A stretch of 29,402 nucleotides of DNA, from positions 1 through 29,402 of the forward strand of contig JACPHN010000093.1 of NCBI GenBank assembly GCA_016188575.1, written 5' to 3'. The DNA comes from Candidatus Schekmanbacteria bacterium (GTDB lineage: Bacteria; CSSED10-310; JACPHN01). Below, in pieces: positions 16,235 to 24,696 of this stretch (position 1 is the first letter of the stretch; each line of letters starts with the position of its first letter). The notes beneath the pieces are model-generated. The model worked only from the letters and a program-made list of their open reading frames with translations, did no database searches and was not told the DNA's origin. Both the position numbers and the translations under genes were made by a program.

Positions 16235-16926
16235 GCGTGCTGGGAAGGCGAACCTGCGAGCACTACCGTACTTGTACACCGCCTCCTCCCGCAAATAGGA
16301 AACTCGAATTGCGAGGTCGTCCGTTTCATCCGACGCGGGTCGGCGGTGCCGGTGTGGAACTGATGAGGAGCCGCCCGGCGCCCATAGCACTAACACCCTC
16401 GGAGGCGCCGGAGGATCGCCCCCTGGCTTCAAAGGCAGACCCAGGCCTGCACACCGATACCTGTCGCGACGACTTCCGACCAAGGCTAGTTCTGATCCGA
16501 AAAAGCTTGACTCGCGCTGCGAACCGCGCTACGAACAGCGCAGAAAGCGAGTTGGGATTCGCGACATCTGTAACCGATTCCGGTCTGGAATACCGGGCTT
16601 GGCCGAGATCGCCCGTGCCTTCGGAAAAGGCATTCGCAATGCGGCCCATGGAGCGATGCCATGATGCCCGAATCGAGCGCGAGTAGATAGCCGTACCTTG
16701 CGGCTGGGGCCACTCGGCGTCTGTTGACCACGCGACACCGAAGCAGGGACATCCGCCAAAGGACGATCCCGGCTTGGACCCTCTCGACCACCGAAAGGCA
16801 AGGCGGATGATGCCACTACCAGGCTGCATTGGGCGAATGCACCGTCGATCGCGCCTCGTCCGGCATTCTGGGCCGACTCCGCCCATTACTATGAGGCGAG
16901 GTGCCGGCGGCACCGCTCGGGGGTGC
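16235..16926. other. Gene-free stretch with possible structured RNA
   Basis: About 690 bases without a convincing gene. Open frames at 16237-16686 (plus) and 16486-16791 or 16326-17042 (minus) have no signal, domain or codon pattern worth calling. Two folds are visible. At 16511-16551 CTCGC-GCTG pairs with CAGC and GCGAG around an internal bulge. At 16581-16597 CCGGT pairs with ACCGG, with ATTCC/GGAAT as an alternative pairing. A weak promoter-like pair TTGACT/TACGAA with 17 nt spacing lies at 16507-16535. It may hold a long leader of the downstream surface-protein gene or a small RNA. Confidence 0.35.
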
Positions 16927-19872
16927 ATGTCCCTGCGCGATACAGATTCAGCCCATCTGGCTTCCGGCGTTACCGGAATCGCGGTCGTGTTCATCGCCCT
17001 CCTGCTGGGGGCGAGCACCCGCTCGACCGCTGCTCCAGTCACTCTGGACAGCTTTTCGACCGCTCAATCGTCACTGAGCCTCGTGTTCCCGCCGGCCGGC
17101 ACATCCACTTCCTCGTCGGTTTCCGGGTCCGGGATCCTGGGCGGCGAGCGGGACCTCCTCTTGAACCTGACCGCTGGCATCATCGCCGGAAACGAGTGCA
17201 GCATGGCGGTCAGCTCGGGGTTCCTGAGCTACAGCCAGGACGCCACGATCGCGGCGCAGGGCACGATTAGCTGGGATGGTCTCGACGGTTCTTCGGTGCT
17301 CGACCCGAGCGGGCTCGGTGGCCTGGACGTCACGGACGGCGGGAAGCTCGACGCTCTGGAGATGGGGGTCATTTTCGACGACCTCCCGGTCAACGTGACT
17401 GTGGAGATCTTCACAGACGCGGGGAACGCGTCGCAGATGACACTCACGCTGCCCGGCCTCATCTTCACCGCGACGAGCTTCATCCTCCCCTTCTCGTCGT
17501 TCACGACGAGCCTTGGCGCCGGGGCGGACTTCACAAGCGTCGGTGCGGTCGTGCTTACGGTCGGCTCTGCCGTGACAGCGCCGGACGTGGTCATCGACTC
17601 CCTCTCGTTCGCGTCGATGCTCGGCGCGACGATGACGGCCTCGCTCCAAGTCGACGTGAATGGAAATACCCAGGCTGATCCCGGTGACACGCTGCGCTAC
17701 GAAGTCGCCATCAGCAACGCCGACGACGACAATGACGGGGCGGCGACGGGTGTGGCGTTCGCCGTCACGCCCGGGGCAAACACCAGCCTGTCGGTCGGGT
17801 CGGTGACGACCACTCAGGGATCGGTGACGGCCGGAAATTCCGGCGGCGACACCACTGTCGCAGTGAACGCCGGCATGATCTCCGACGGCGGATTGGTGAC
17901 GATCACCTTCGACGTCGTAATCGCCGACCCGCTGCCGCTTGGGGTGAGCTCGGTCAGTGCCCAGGGAACGATCACGAGCGATACTCTGACCGGCGGTATT
18001 CCGACCGACGATACCGCGGCGGGAGGCACGGAAGACGCGACCGTGACGTCGGTGAACCCGTCCGACTATGACTTCGGCGACGCTCCGGATCCGACCTACC
18101 CGACCCAGGTGGCGAGCGGCGGCCCCTACCACGCGCTGGGGAGCGGCGTCTTTCTCGGCGCGGCGGTCGATGGCGAGGGAGATGGCCAACCCGACGCGAT
18201 GGCCACGGGCGACGACACGACCGATACGGACGACGAGGACGGCGTGACCTTCGTGGATTCGCTCGTCCCCGGTGAAACGGCAGGCGTGACCGTAATCGCG
18301 AGCAGCGCTTGTACCCTCAGCGGCTGGGTCGACTTCAACGGCGACGGCGACTGGAGCGAAGTGGATGAAGACGCCTTCCCTGGCGGCCTTGCTCTGTCCA
18401 CGGGCAGCAACGACGCGACGATCAGCGTTCCCGCCACTGCGCAGGTGGGGGCCACCTTCGCTCGCTTCCGCTGCACGACGGACGGCGCTGTCAGTTTCAC
18501 CGGCTCGGCGTCGGACGGCGAAGTGGAGGACTACGGTATCGACATCCTGGCGCCCACCCCCACCCCCACCCCCACGCCCACTACCACGCCCATCGCTACG
18601 GCCACGGCGACCGCGACCGCCAGTGCGACTCCGACGGCTACAGCCACCGCGACCGCCAGTGCGACTCCGACGGCTACGACCACCTCGACCGGGACCGCCA
18701 GTGCGACTCCGACGGCTACGGCCACCTCGACCGGGACGGCGACCTCGACCGGGACGGCGACCGCGACCGGGACGGCGACCTCGACCGGGACGGCGACCGC
18801 GACCGGGACGGCGACCGCGACCGGGACGGCGACCTCCAGTGCGACGGCCACGGCCACCGCGACCGGGACCGCGACCGCCAGTGCGACTCCCACGGCTACG
18901 GCCACCTCAACCGGGACCGCGACCGCCAGTGCGACCCCCACGGCTACGGCCACCTCAAGCGGGACGGCGACCGCCAGAGCGACTCCCACGGCTACGGCCA
19001 CCTCACGGGGGACGGCGAGTGCGACTTCGACAGCCACTGCCACCGCGACCGGGACCGCGACCGCCAGTGCGACTCCGACGGCTACGACCACCTCGACCGG
19101 GACCGCGACTGCCAGCGCGACTCCTACGGCGACGGCCGCTTCGACCGGGACCGCGACCGAGACGGCCATCGCCACCGCTACGGCCACGGCCACTGCGACG
19201 GCCACCTCTACCGAGACGGCCACCGGCACGGCCACCCCGATTGCGACAGCCACCGCTTCGGCTACCCCGACCGCGACTCCGACGCCCTCGCCGATCCAGA
19301 TTACCTGGCGCCGGTCCCCGCCATGGACAGGCGACTTCGCAGGGGCTCAGGATGACGCCGGGTTTTTCTTCCACGAACCGAATTTTGACGACAGCTCTTG
19401 GTGGCCGGTGACCCTGCCAGACTATAGCGAGGAACGCCTTGCGGATGTCTTCTACCGCGGCTGGTTCGAGTGGGACGGCAGCTCCGAGGTGTGGCTCGAG
19501 TTCCAGTCGGACGACAGCCTCGATGTCTATAGCAACGGCGATTACCTGGGCGGTTGGGGTTTCGGCTGGCGCTCGTCCGGCTGTGTCAACATCGATGACT
19601 GCGAGCCCAACGTGGTCGTGCCGCCGCAACAGGTTCAGGCTGACCGACTGGTTCGCGGGCGGAATTTGATCGCCTTACGGCTCTCCAACGCCCGGGGCTC
19701 GAGCCACGTCAATCTCACGGCGCTACCGCAACCTCGCGTGCCGGGATCCAGCCGGATCGGCCTGATCTTCCTCAGCCTGGTCATCTCCTGGATGCTGTCT
19801 GTCACCGCTCGGCGTGGCCTCGTCGGTCGTCGGGTCATACCAAGGGCGACGGCAACGCGGACATCGATCTAG
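16927..19872 (+). CDS. Large GEVED-domain surface protein with Thr/Ala repeat linker
   Basis: 981 residues from ATG 16927, chosen because a signal peptide (hydrophobic core at about 14-30, ending STAA) follows at once; starts at 16807 or 16891 are possible. After a beta-rich region there is a DUF11-like repeat (VDVNGNTQADPGDTLRY), then a GEVED domain at about 379-541 (YDFGDAPDPTYPT, WVDFNGDGDW, DGEVEDYG). A low-complexity Thr/Ala/Ser/Gly/Pro linker spans about 543-788. The last part (about 790-940) resembles a PA14 or galactose-binding jelly roll (FDDSSWWPVTLPD, SDDSLDVYSNGDYL). It ends in a transmembrane segment (about 943-965) and an Arg-rich tail, like a sorting or anchor signal. Probably a cell-surface adhesin-like protein. 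Confidence 0.82.
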   Translation: MSLRDTDSAHLASGVTGIAVVFIALLLGASTRSTAAPVTLDSFSTAQSSLSLVFPPAGTSTSSSVSGSGILGGERDLLLNLTAGIIAGNECSMAVSSGFLSYSQDATIAAQGTISWDGLDGSSVLDPSGLGGLDVTDGGKLDALEMGVIFDDLPVNVTVEIFTDAGNASQMTLTLPGLIFTATSFILPFSSFTTSLGAGADFTSVGAVVLTVGSAVTAPDVVIDSLSFASMLGATMTASLQVDVNGNTQADPGDTLRYEVAISNADDDNDGAATGVAFAVTPGANTSLSVGSVTTTQGSVTAGNSGGDTTVAVNAGMISDGGLVTITFDVVIADPLPLGVSSVSAQGTITSDTLTGGIPTDDTAAGGTEDATVTSVNPSDYDFGDAPDPTYPTQVASGGPYHALGSGVFLGAAVDGEGDGQPDAMATGDDTTDTDDEDGVTFVDSLVPGETAGVTVIASSACTLSGWVDFNGDGDWSEVDEDAFPGGLALSTGSNDATISVPATAQVGATFARFRCTTDGAVSFTGSASDGEVEDYGIDILAPTPTPTPTPTTTPIATATATATASATPTATATATASATPTATTTSTGTASATPTATATSTGTATSTGTATATGTATSTGTATATGTATATGTATSSATATATATGTATASATPTATATSTGTATASATPTATATSSGTATARATPTATATSRGTASATSTATATATGTATASATPTATTTSTGTATASATPTATAASTGTATETAIATATATATATATSTETATGTATPIATATASATPTATPTPSPIQITWRRSPPWTGDFAGAQDDAGFFFHEPNFDDSSWWPVTLPDYSEERLADVFYRGWFEWDGSSEVWLEFQSDDSLDVYSNGDYLGGWGFGWRSSGCVNIDDCEPNVVVPPQQVQADRLVRGRNLIALRLSNARGSSHVNLTALPQPRVPGSSRIGLIFLSLVISWMLSVTARRGLVGRRVIPRATATRTSI
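18554..19289 (+). repeat. Intragenic minisatellite encoding a Thr/Ala-rich linker
   Basis: About 735 bp of imperfect repeats inside the GEVED protein gene. It opens with CCCACC units (Pro-Thr) and continues with mixtures of GCGACC, GGGACG, TCGACC and GCCAGTGCGACTCC units, often in periods of 12 to 30 bp. The near-absence of stop codons leaves long open frames in a second plus frame (Arg/Pro-rich) and on the minus strand (Val/Ala-rich); these are artefacts of the repeat. Length variation by slippage or recombination is expected. Confidence 0.9.
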
Positions 19873-19995
19873 CGAAGTTTGAGGTGCGCCTCCGGCTCAG
19901 GAACTATAGTAGCCCTGTCACTGCCGGGTCGCCGCGCGATTCAACCGCCGCCCGAGTCTGGAGAAACAGGAACATCGGAGCAGCCGTGGGCCGGC

Positions 19996-20026
19996 GGACC
20001 AATATGGATGCCGGCCTTTAGCCCGG
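19996..20026 (+). repeat. Dispersed palindromic repeat, copy A
   Basis: A 31-base element with core GACCAATATGGATGCCGGCC. Aligned by hand, 27 of 31 bases match the reverse complement of 28784-28814. Its right half (CCGGCCTTTAGCCCGG) is a partly paired hairpin. It lies in the gap between two convergent genes, typical of extragenic repeats. No other gene is seen in 19873-20078. Confidence 0.75.
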
Positions 20027-20032
20027 CGACAT

Positions 20033-20062
20033 GTTTGGACGGGGTTTGGGCGGGGTCCAAAC
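20033..20062. terminator. Inverted repeat between convergent genes
   Basis: GTTTGGAC (20033-20040) and GTCCAAAC (20055-20062) form eight perfect base pairs around a 14-nt G-rich loop. It lies downstream of the GEVED gene (plus) and of the PhnD-like gene (minus), so it could stop transcription from both. There is no T-run. It directly follows repeat copy A and may be part of the same mobile or extragenic element. Confidence 0.4.
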
Positions 20063-20078
20063 CCGACGGCGCCTGAAT

Positions 20079-21020
20079 CTAGGGCGCGCGGAGATCCTCC
20101 GGGTCGAACAGGTTCTCCCACCTTCCCGGCACGATACGATCCAGGCGCACGTACTCGAGCCACTTTCTGCCTTCGGCGGTCTCGTGCATGCGAGCGCCCT
20201 CGCGCCGCATGTACGCAAGCTGACGCGGCGTCGTCGTCGAGAACGCCACGACCGCGGATATCGGCACATCCCTGGACTGATGGACGATGCGCATGGCGCG
20301 CCACACGGCGCTCGAGTTCTGGCGCATGAGGTTGAACACGCGGCTGGAAGCGAACGCCGCATCGGCGGACCGATATTGCACGCCCATGATCGCCGAAATC
20401 GACGACGGGCTCAGCTCGAGCGACTTCAGCTTCGCGAGCGACACGCGGTCGTCCAGCACCAGCTTCTCAAACCTGCGGACATTTCGGCCCCAGTAGTCCG
20501 GGGCGACGACTACCTGGTTCCGCAAGTCCTCCAGCCGCCGTATCGGGCTGTCCTGGCGAACGATGACGGCGATCGAGTGGCGCGCCTTTCCCTCGGCGCC
20601 GAGCGCATACGCAAAGGCGTCGAGGCCCCACTCCGCGCGTTTTTCGAGTGCCGTCTCGGCATGGAGCGCGCCAAAAATCGGATACGCTCCCGTGCGGCGG
20701 CACTCCTCCATGTAGCTCTCGAGGTCCTTGAGTCGGGAGAAGTACACGACTTTCCCCCTTACGCCGACTTCGGGTGTGGCCACGGCGTCGATCCACGCCT
20801 GGAAGAGCACGACGATCTGGGCGGGGTCGCGTCCGACCGTGTCAGGGAAGTAGTAGATGACGTCGCGCTCGGGCAGCGACGCCAGTGGATCTTCCGCGGC
20901 CCCGGCACGACGCGCGGCCAGCGTTGCACCGCCGCCCGCCAGGCTCGCGAGAAACGCCAGAAGCGCTACGAAGCCTGTGGTACGGAGAGGTCTGTGGCCT
21001 GTGCGCGCTACCCAGAACAT
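20079..21020 (-). CDS. PhnD-like periplasmic substrate-binding protein
   Basis: 313 residues from ATG 21020, chosen because a signal peptide follows (hydrophobic FVALLAFLASLAGGG, then an AxA-type site near residue 42). The mature part matches the phosphate/phosphonate ABC binding-protein (PhnD) pattern: IYYFPDTVGRDPAQ early, GAYPIFGALHAE, a hinge region with VIVRQDSPIRRLEDLRNQ, a conserved VVVAPDYWGRNVRRFE, and C-terminal FSTTTPRQ. No ABC permease or ATPase gene is adjacent, so it is an orphan receptor in this window. The gene is divergent from the kinase at 21241; a leaderless-type promoter is proposed at 21027-21032. Ligand could be an oxyanion or another small molecule. Confidence 0.78.
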   Translation of the reverse strand: MFWVARTGHRPLRTTGFVALLAFLASLAGGGATLAARRAGAAEDPLASLPERDVIYYFPDTVGRDPAQIVVLFQAWIDAVATPEVGVRGKVVYFSRLKDLESYMEECRRTGAYPIFGALHAETALEKRAEWGLDAFAYALGAEGKARHSIAVIVRQDSPIRRLEDLRNQVVVAPDYWGRNVRRFEKLVLDDRVSLAKLKSLELSPSSISAIMGVQYRSADAAFASSRVFNLMRQNSSAVWRAMRIVHQSRDVPISAVVAFSTTTPRQLAYMRREGARMHETAEGRKWLEYVRLDRIVPGRWENLFDPEDLRAP

Positions 21021-21026
21021 GCCGAG

Positions 21027-21032
21027 ACTATA
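21027..21032 (-). promoter_or_regulatory. Candidate -10 element giving a leaderless message
   Basis: TATAGT on the minus strand ends 6 nt before ATG 21020, so transcription would start at the A of the start codon. No Shine-Dalgarno precedes this ATG and no good -35 is seen. The rest of the divergent gap 21033-21240 shows nothing else clear. Confidence 0.35.
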
Positions 21033-21240
21033 TTGCGTAGGCGGCGCCGGCGCCACCATGCCGCGCGGGCGATGGCGCTCCGCGTGGCGCTCGTAGCGAT
21101 GGGCGCTCCGGGGTGATAGCCTGAGCGAAAACATCGGAGGTCCAAGGGTGACGACATGCGGCATTGGTTTCCCCGGGGCGAGCCCGCGCCTGGCGCTGGA
21201 GCAGGAACGGTGACCGCACCGCGAGCAACGGAAGAAGGGC

Positions 21241-22530
21241 ATGATGGACTCCAGTAGCCGGGAGGCTGCTGCCGCGTTCCCGACCGGCCCTCGGCTGGCG
21301 GATCGCTTTACCTGTATCCGCGTGCTCGGGCGAGGGTCGTTCGGCACCGTGTATCTGGCCTGCGACGGCGAGGATCAATCCATGGTTGCGGTGAAGCACC
21401 TGCGCCCGGCGGTCCTCGGGGAGTATCCGGAGGAGGATCGGCGGAGGTTCCTGCGCGAGGCGAAAGCGTTGCGCCAGCTTCGTCATCCGGGCATCGTCAG
21501 ACTGATCGACCTTTTGGAGATCAATGGCCACCTCTACATGATTACCGAGTTTGTCGACGGCACCGGGCTCGATCGCGTGATCGCGGGGCGCGCGCCGCTC
21601 GCCGAACCCGAGGCGTGCCGCATCGCGTACGAAGCGCTCGAGGCCCTGTCCGCGGTTCACGATGCCGGCATGCTGCACCGCGACCTCAAGCCGGCCAATC
21701 TCATGCTCGACAAGTCGGGGCGCGTGCGGCTGTTGGATTTTGGCATGGCCAAGCCATCGGATCGCTCCTGGGCGACGCAGACGGGACAGATCATGGGCAC
21801 TGTCCGCTACATGTCGCCGGAGCGATTTGCGGGCGAGGAAGGCCGCGAGAGCGACATCTTCGGGATGGGCGTCATTCTCTACGAGCTCCTCACGGGCAAG
21901 ACGCCCTTCCAATGCGAGACTCTTGCACAGATGCTGCAGCTCATGGCGACCAATACCCGGGGAACGCTACCCGTTCCGGCACGGCCGCTGTCACCTGGCC
22001 TGTGGCCGACCCTGGATCGGGCGTGCGCGCACCAGGCCCAGAGTCGATTCGCGGACTGCCGTGGCTTCATGGCCGCACTGCGCCCCTACGCGTTCCCGGA
22101 GACGGCGCTGGAGGCGGACAGTTTCGTCGCCGCCGTCGCTGCGGGGCATGTGCAGCCCGGGACAAGGTCCGAGCGCGACGTGGACGATTTGGCGGGCCGA
22201 CAGCTCGCGCTCCTGGTGCTCTTCGAGAGCGCCGCTGCTGCTCCGTGCTGGGCATGTCCACCAGGCCCGGCACTGACCGCTCTCGTCAAGGTCGCGCATC
22301 GCCTCGGTGCCGACCTCATTTCGCTGGGAGGAGCGTTCTTTCTGCTTCGGCTCCCGCAGTCGAAGTACGGACCATCCCTCCGCAACGGGCTGCTCAAGGC
22401 GTTGAGCCCGGCCGGGGCCGCGGCTCTTGAATCGTGGACCGTGCTTCTGGCGGAGGAAAGCGTGGTCCGGACCGAGCCATCGCGGACGATCGCCCGGCGG
22501 CTCCTTGCGAGTCTGTCCCCGCAGGAATGA
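21241..22530 (+). CDS. Soluble Ser/Thr protein kinase (Hanks type)
   Basis: 429 residues; ATG 21241 is preceded by GGAAG (21230-21234) 6 nt upstream, and ATG 21244 is an alternative. All catalytic features are present: glycine loop GRGSFG (30-35), VAVK Lys52, Glu73, HRDLKPAN (146-153), DFG (166-168), MSPER (191-195) and the helix-F Asp205. The kinase domain ends near residue 285. The last 145 residues (a LALLVLFESAAAA stretch, C-x-x-C, then a helical tail) match nothing I recognise. There is no transmembrane segment, so it is cytoplasmic. The substrate is not evident; it is divergent from the PhnD-like gene, which may share its regulatory region. Confidence 0.9.
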   Translation: MMDSSSREAAAAFPTGPRLADRFTCIRVLGRGSFGTVYLACDGEDQSMVAVKHLRPAVLGEYPEEDRRRFLREAKALRQLRHPGIVRLIDLLEINGHLYMITEFVDGTGLDRVIAGRAPLAEPEACRIAYEALEALSAVHDAGMLHRDLKPANLMLDKSGRVRLLDFGMAKPSDRSWATQTGQIMGTVRYMSPERFAGEEGRESDIFGMGVILYELLTGKTPFQCETLAQMLQLMATNTRGTLPVPARPLSPGLWPTLDRACAHQAQSRFADCRGFMAALRPYAFPETALEADSFVAAVAAGHVQPGTRSERDVDDLAGRQLALLVLFESAAAAPCWACPPGPALTALVKVAHRLGADLISLGGAFFLLRLPQSKYGPSLRNGLLKALSPAGAAALESWTVLLAEESVVRTEPSRTIARRLLASLSPQE

Positions 22531-22580
22531 CCTGGCGATTCATCCGTGGTCCGGAATGCGGCGTCCGCGCGGCGCAAGCC

Positions 22581-22609
22581 TGGTCTGGGGGCGGCGAGCA
22601 TGCTAGGCT
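22581..22609 (+). promoter_or_regulatory. Candidate promoter of the TetR-patatin pair
   Basis: TGGTCT (22581-22586) and TAGGCT (22604-22609) lie 17 nt apart, and a TGC just upstream of the -10 gives an extended -10. The start near 22616 leaves about 45 nt of leader. Both boxes match only about half of the consensus. Confidence 0.33.
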
Positions 22610-22661
22610 AAGTTCGAGCCACGACGGAATACGCGACTCGCCGTTCAGGAGGTTTCGGCCC

Positions 22662-23336
22662 ATGGACGCTTCGGTATCGGATGCTCCGCCCCGCCGCCGC
22701 GAGCGGCCGACGCGCGCGGACGGAATGGCGACGCGTGAGCGGGTGCTCAAGGCTGCCGCGGCGCTGTTTGCAGCCGGTGGTTACGAAGCGACGTCGCTTC
22801 GCCAGATTGCCGCGGCCTCGGAGATCGACCTGGCCACCCTCAAGTACCACTTTGGCGACAAGCAGGCGCTTTTCGCCGAGGTCTATCGCCTCGGCCACCA
22901 GGGATTCCTCGCGCTGATCGATCCCTTCATCAAGGAGCTCCGGAGCGTCTCCTCGGCCCTGGAGATGCGCGGCCTGATTCGTTCATTCACGGAGCGACTA
23001 CAGTCGTATCTGTATCAAAGTCTGCCATTCACCCGCATGATGCTCTTTCGGATCCTGGAAAACAGCGCGGACTTCATCGGCCTGGAAGAGGAGCTTCAGG
23101 GCGCGGCGCTCAAGATGTTCGACTCGGCCTTGCGCGAGCTGGCAGCGCGGGGCGTGATTCGGCGCATTGACACGCGCGCGGTGCTGGCGCTGCTCATGAC
23201 CGCCTTGCCGATGTGGGTCGTTACGGGGCAGACCAAGCCGACCTGGCTCGGCCTACCCCGACCCGACAGCGTCGAAGGCAAGGAGCGCGGAGCTCGCTTT
23301 CTTCAGGATGTGCTCGAACGCCTCTTGCTCAAATGA
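22662..23336 (+). CDS. TetR/AcrR family transcriptional regulator
   Basis: 224 residues; ATG 22662 has an excellent AGGAGGT (22647-22653) 8 nt upstream, so longer in-frame extensions are rejected. The N-terminal helix-turn-helix spans about residues 24-70 (TRERVLKAAAALFAAGGYEATSLRQIA), with key pieces LRQIAAASEI and LKYHFGDKQALF; the recognition helix is near 56-65. The C-terminal ligand domain resembles the C-terminal family that follows the AcrR type (FTRMMLFRILENSADFIGL). It is 52 nt upstream of the patatin gene and probably controls it and itself. The inducer is unknown but may be a lipid-like molecule, given its neighbour. Confidence 0.9.
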   Translation: MDASVSDAPPRRRERPTRADGMATRERVLKAAAALFAAGGYEATSLRQIAAASEIDLATLKYHFGDKQALFAEVYRLGHQGFLALIDPFIKELRSVSSALEMRGLIRSFTERLQSYLYQSLPFTRMMLFRILENSADFIGLEEELQGAALKMFDSALRELAARGVIRRIDTRAVLALLMTALPMWVVTGQTKPTWLGLPRPDSVEGKERGARFLQDVLERLLLK

Positions 23337-23388
23337 GCAGGAACGGTGTCCCCGTGCCCCGGCGACGGAGCTGCGGTAAGAAAACGCC

Positions 23389-24603
23389 ATGAAAGTCGCC
23401 TTGGTGTTGTCCGGCGGTGGGGCGCGGGGAGCGTATGAGGCCGGTATCCTGCGATACCTGCTGTGCGACCTGTCTGCCCACCTGGGGGACCGGCTCCGCC
23501 TGGACGTGATCGTGGGGACATCGGTGGGCGCGATCAACGGCATCTGGATCGCGGGTCGAGGTCTCACGTCCGCAAGTGCTCGCCAGCTTTCGGACGTGTG
23601 GTGCGCGCTGCGCAGCGACCAGATATTCCGGTTTGGCGCCCGCGATCTGGTGCGACTGCCGCGCCTGCTCCGGGGTGGCTCGCGGCGCCCGAATGCACGG
23701 CAAGTCTCGCTGCTCGATCCGGCGCCCTTGCGGGAGCTCATTTACCATCGACTGCCGTGGGAAGGCATGCGCCGCCGGCTCTTCACCGGCGAGGTCGAGG
23801 CGATTGTGATCTCGGCCACGGAAATCGCGACGGGGCGCAGCATCCACTTTGTCGACCACCATCGCGGAAGCGTTCCTGGATTCATGCCCTACGACGTCGC
23901 TGACCTCTTGCCGGTGCGGCTGACGCCTTTGCACTGCCTGGCTTCTGCCGCCATACCGTTCTTCTTTCCCCCGGTGGACCTCGGAGGAAACTACTTCGTG
24001 GATGGCGCGCTGCGACAGAACACACCCCTGAGCCCGGCGCTGCGACTCGGAGCCGACCGCGTCCTCGTCATCGGCGTCAAGCGATCGTTCAGAGCTCGCA
24101 GGGACGCCGCGCTCGAAAAGTCGCGCGATCGGCCGCCGAACCTCGTGTTTCTGCTCGGCAAGGCCCTCAATGCGCTCACGCTCGATTCCATCGAAGAACA
24201 CCTCATGCGCCTTGAGCAGTTCAATACGCTCCTTTCCTGGGGCGCCACTGCCTTCGGATCGACTTTCCTGGAGCGCCTCAACGCCGTGATCGCCCCCGTT
24301 CGCGGCGCGCCCTACCGGCACGTGCGAACGTGCTACATGCGGCCCAGTGAAGACATCGGGTGTCTCGCGACGACGTGCTTTCGCAAAAGCAAGGTGCGGG
24401 CGAACTGGTCAACGCGCAAGTTCTACAACATGATTGGCCCCGATCCGGACGAGCTCGAGGCAGACCTGCTCTCGTACCTGCTCTTTGACCGCTGCTACAC
24501 GGCCGAGATCGAGAAACTGGGCTGGGAAGATGCCAGGCGCAATGAAGAAGCCCTGGTGCAGTTCTTCACCGCAGCGGACGACGATCGCAATCACCCGCTG
24601 TAG
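23389..24603 (+). CDS. Patatin-like phospholipase
   Basis: 404 residues from ATG 23389. The patatin signature is complete: oxyanion loop GGGARG (residues 9-14), nucleophile elbow GTSVG with Ser45, and the catalytic Asp205 in DGA. It therefore has the Ser-Asp dyad of bacterial patatins and probably hydrolyses acyl esters of membrane lipids. No signal peptide is seen, so it is probably cytoplasmic or peripheral. The C-terminal 150 residues (TCYMRPSEDIG, CYTAEIEKLGWEDA) extend beyond the minimal domain and match the pattern of larger bacterial family members. It is in the same direction as the TetR gene and convergent with aspS. Confidence 0.92.
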   Translation: MKVALVLSGGGARGAYEAGILRYLLCDLSAHLGDRLRLDVIVGTSVGAINGIWIAGRGLTSASARQLSDVWCALRSDQIFRFGARDLVRLPRLLRGGSRRPNARQVSLLDPAPLRELIYHRLPWEGMRRRLFTGEVEAIVISATEIATGRSIHFVDHHRGSVPGFMPYDVADLLPVRLTPLHCLASAAIPFFFPPVDLGGNYFVDGALRQNTPLSPALRLGADRVLVIGVKRSFRARRDAALEKSRDRPPNLVFLLGKALNALTLDSIEEHLMRLEQFNTLLSWGATAFGSTFLERLNAVIAPVRGAPYRHVRTCYMRPSEDIGCLATTCFRKSKVRANWSTRKFYNMIGPDPDELEADLLSYLLFDRCYTAEIEKLGWEDARRNEEALVQFFTAADDDRNHPL

Positions 24604-24696
24604 CGCTCGAATCCGGCCGACCAGCGCCGCGCGGAGCCGCTCGCTCACCTGGTTTCTGAAGACCATCGGTGGCGATAGCTCCCGCGGCAGAGCGCA

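Noticed and set aside
16237-16686. Open frame of 149 residues in the gap
   Set aside because: No RBS, signal or domain; composition unlike neighbouring genes; possible but unsupported.
18531-19253. Val/Ala-rich minus-strand frame of 240 residues
   Set aside because: Antisense of the same repeat; pseudo-transmembrane look is an artefact.
18554-19289. Could the repeat array be a CRISPR array?
   Set aside because: Units are short and contiguous without unique spacers, and they are in frame inside a protein gene.
18365-19411. Arg/Pro-rich frame of 348 residues
   Set aside because: Second reading frame of the minisatellite; open only because the repeat lacks stop codons.
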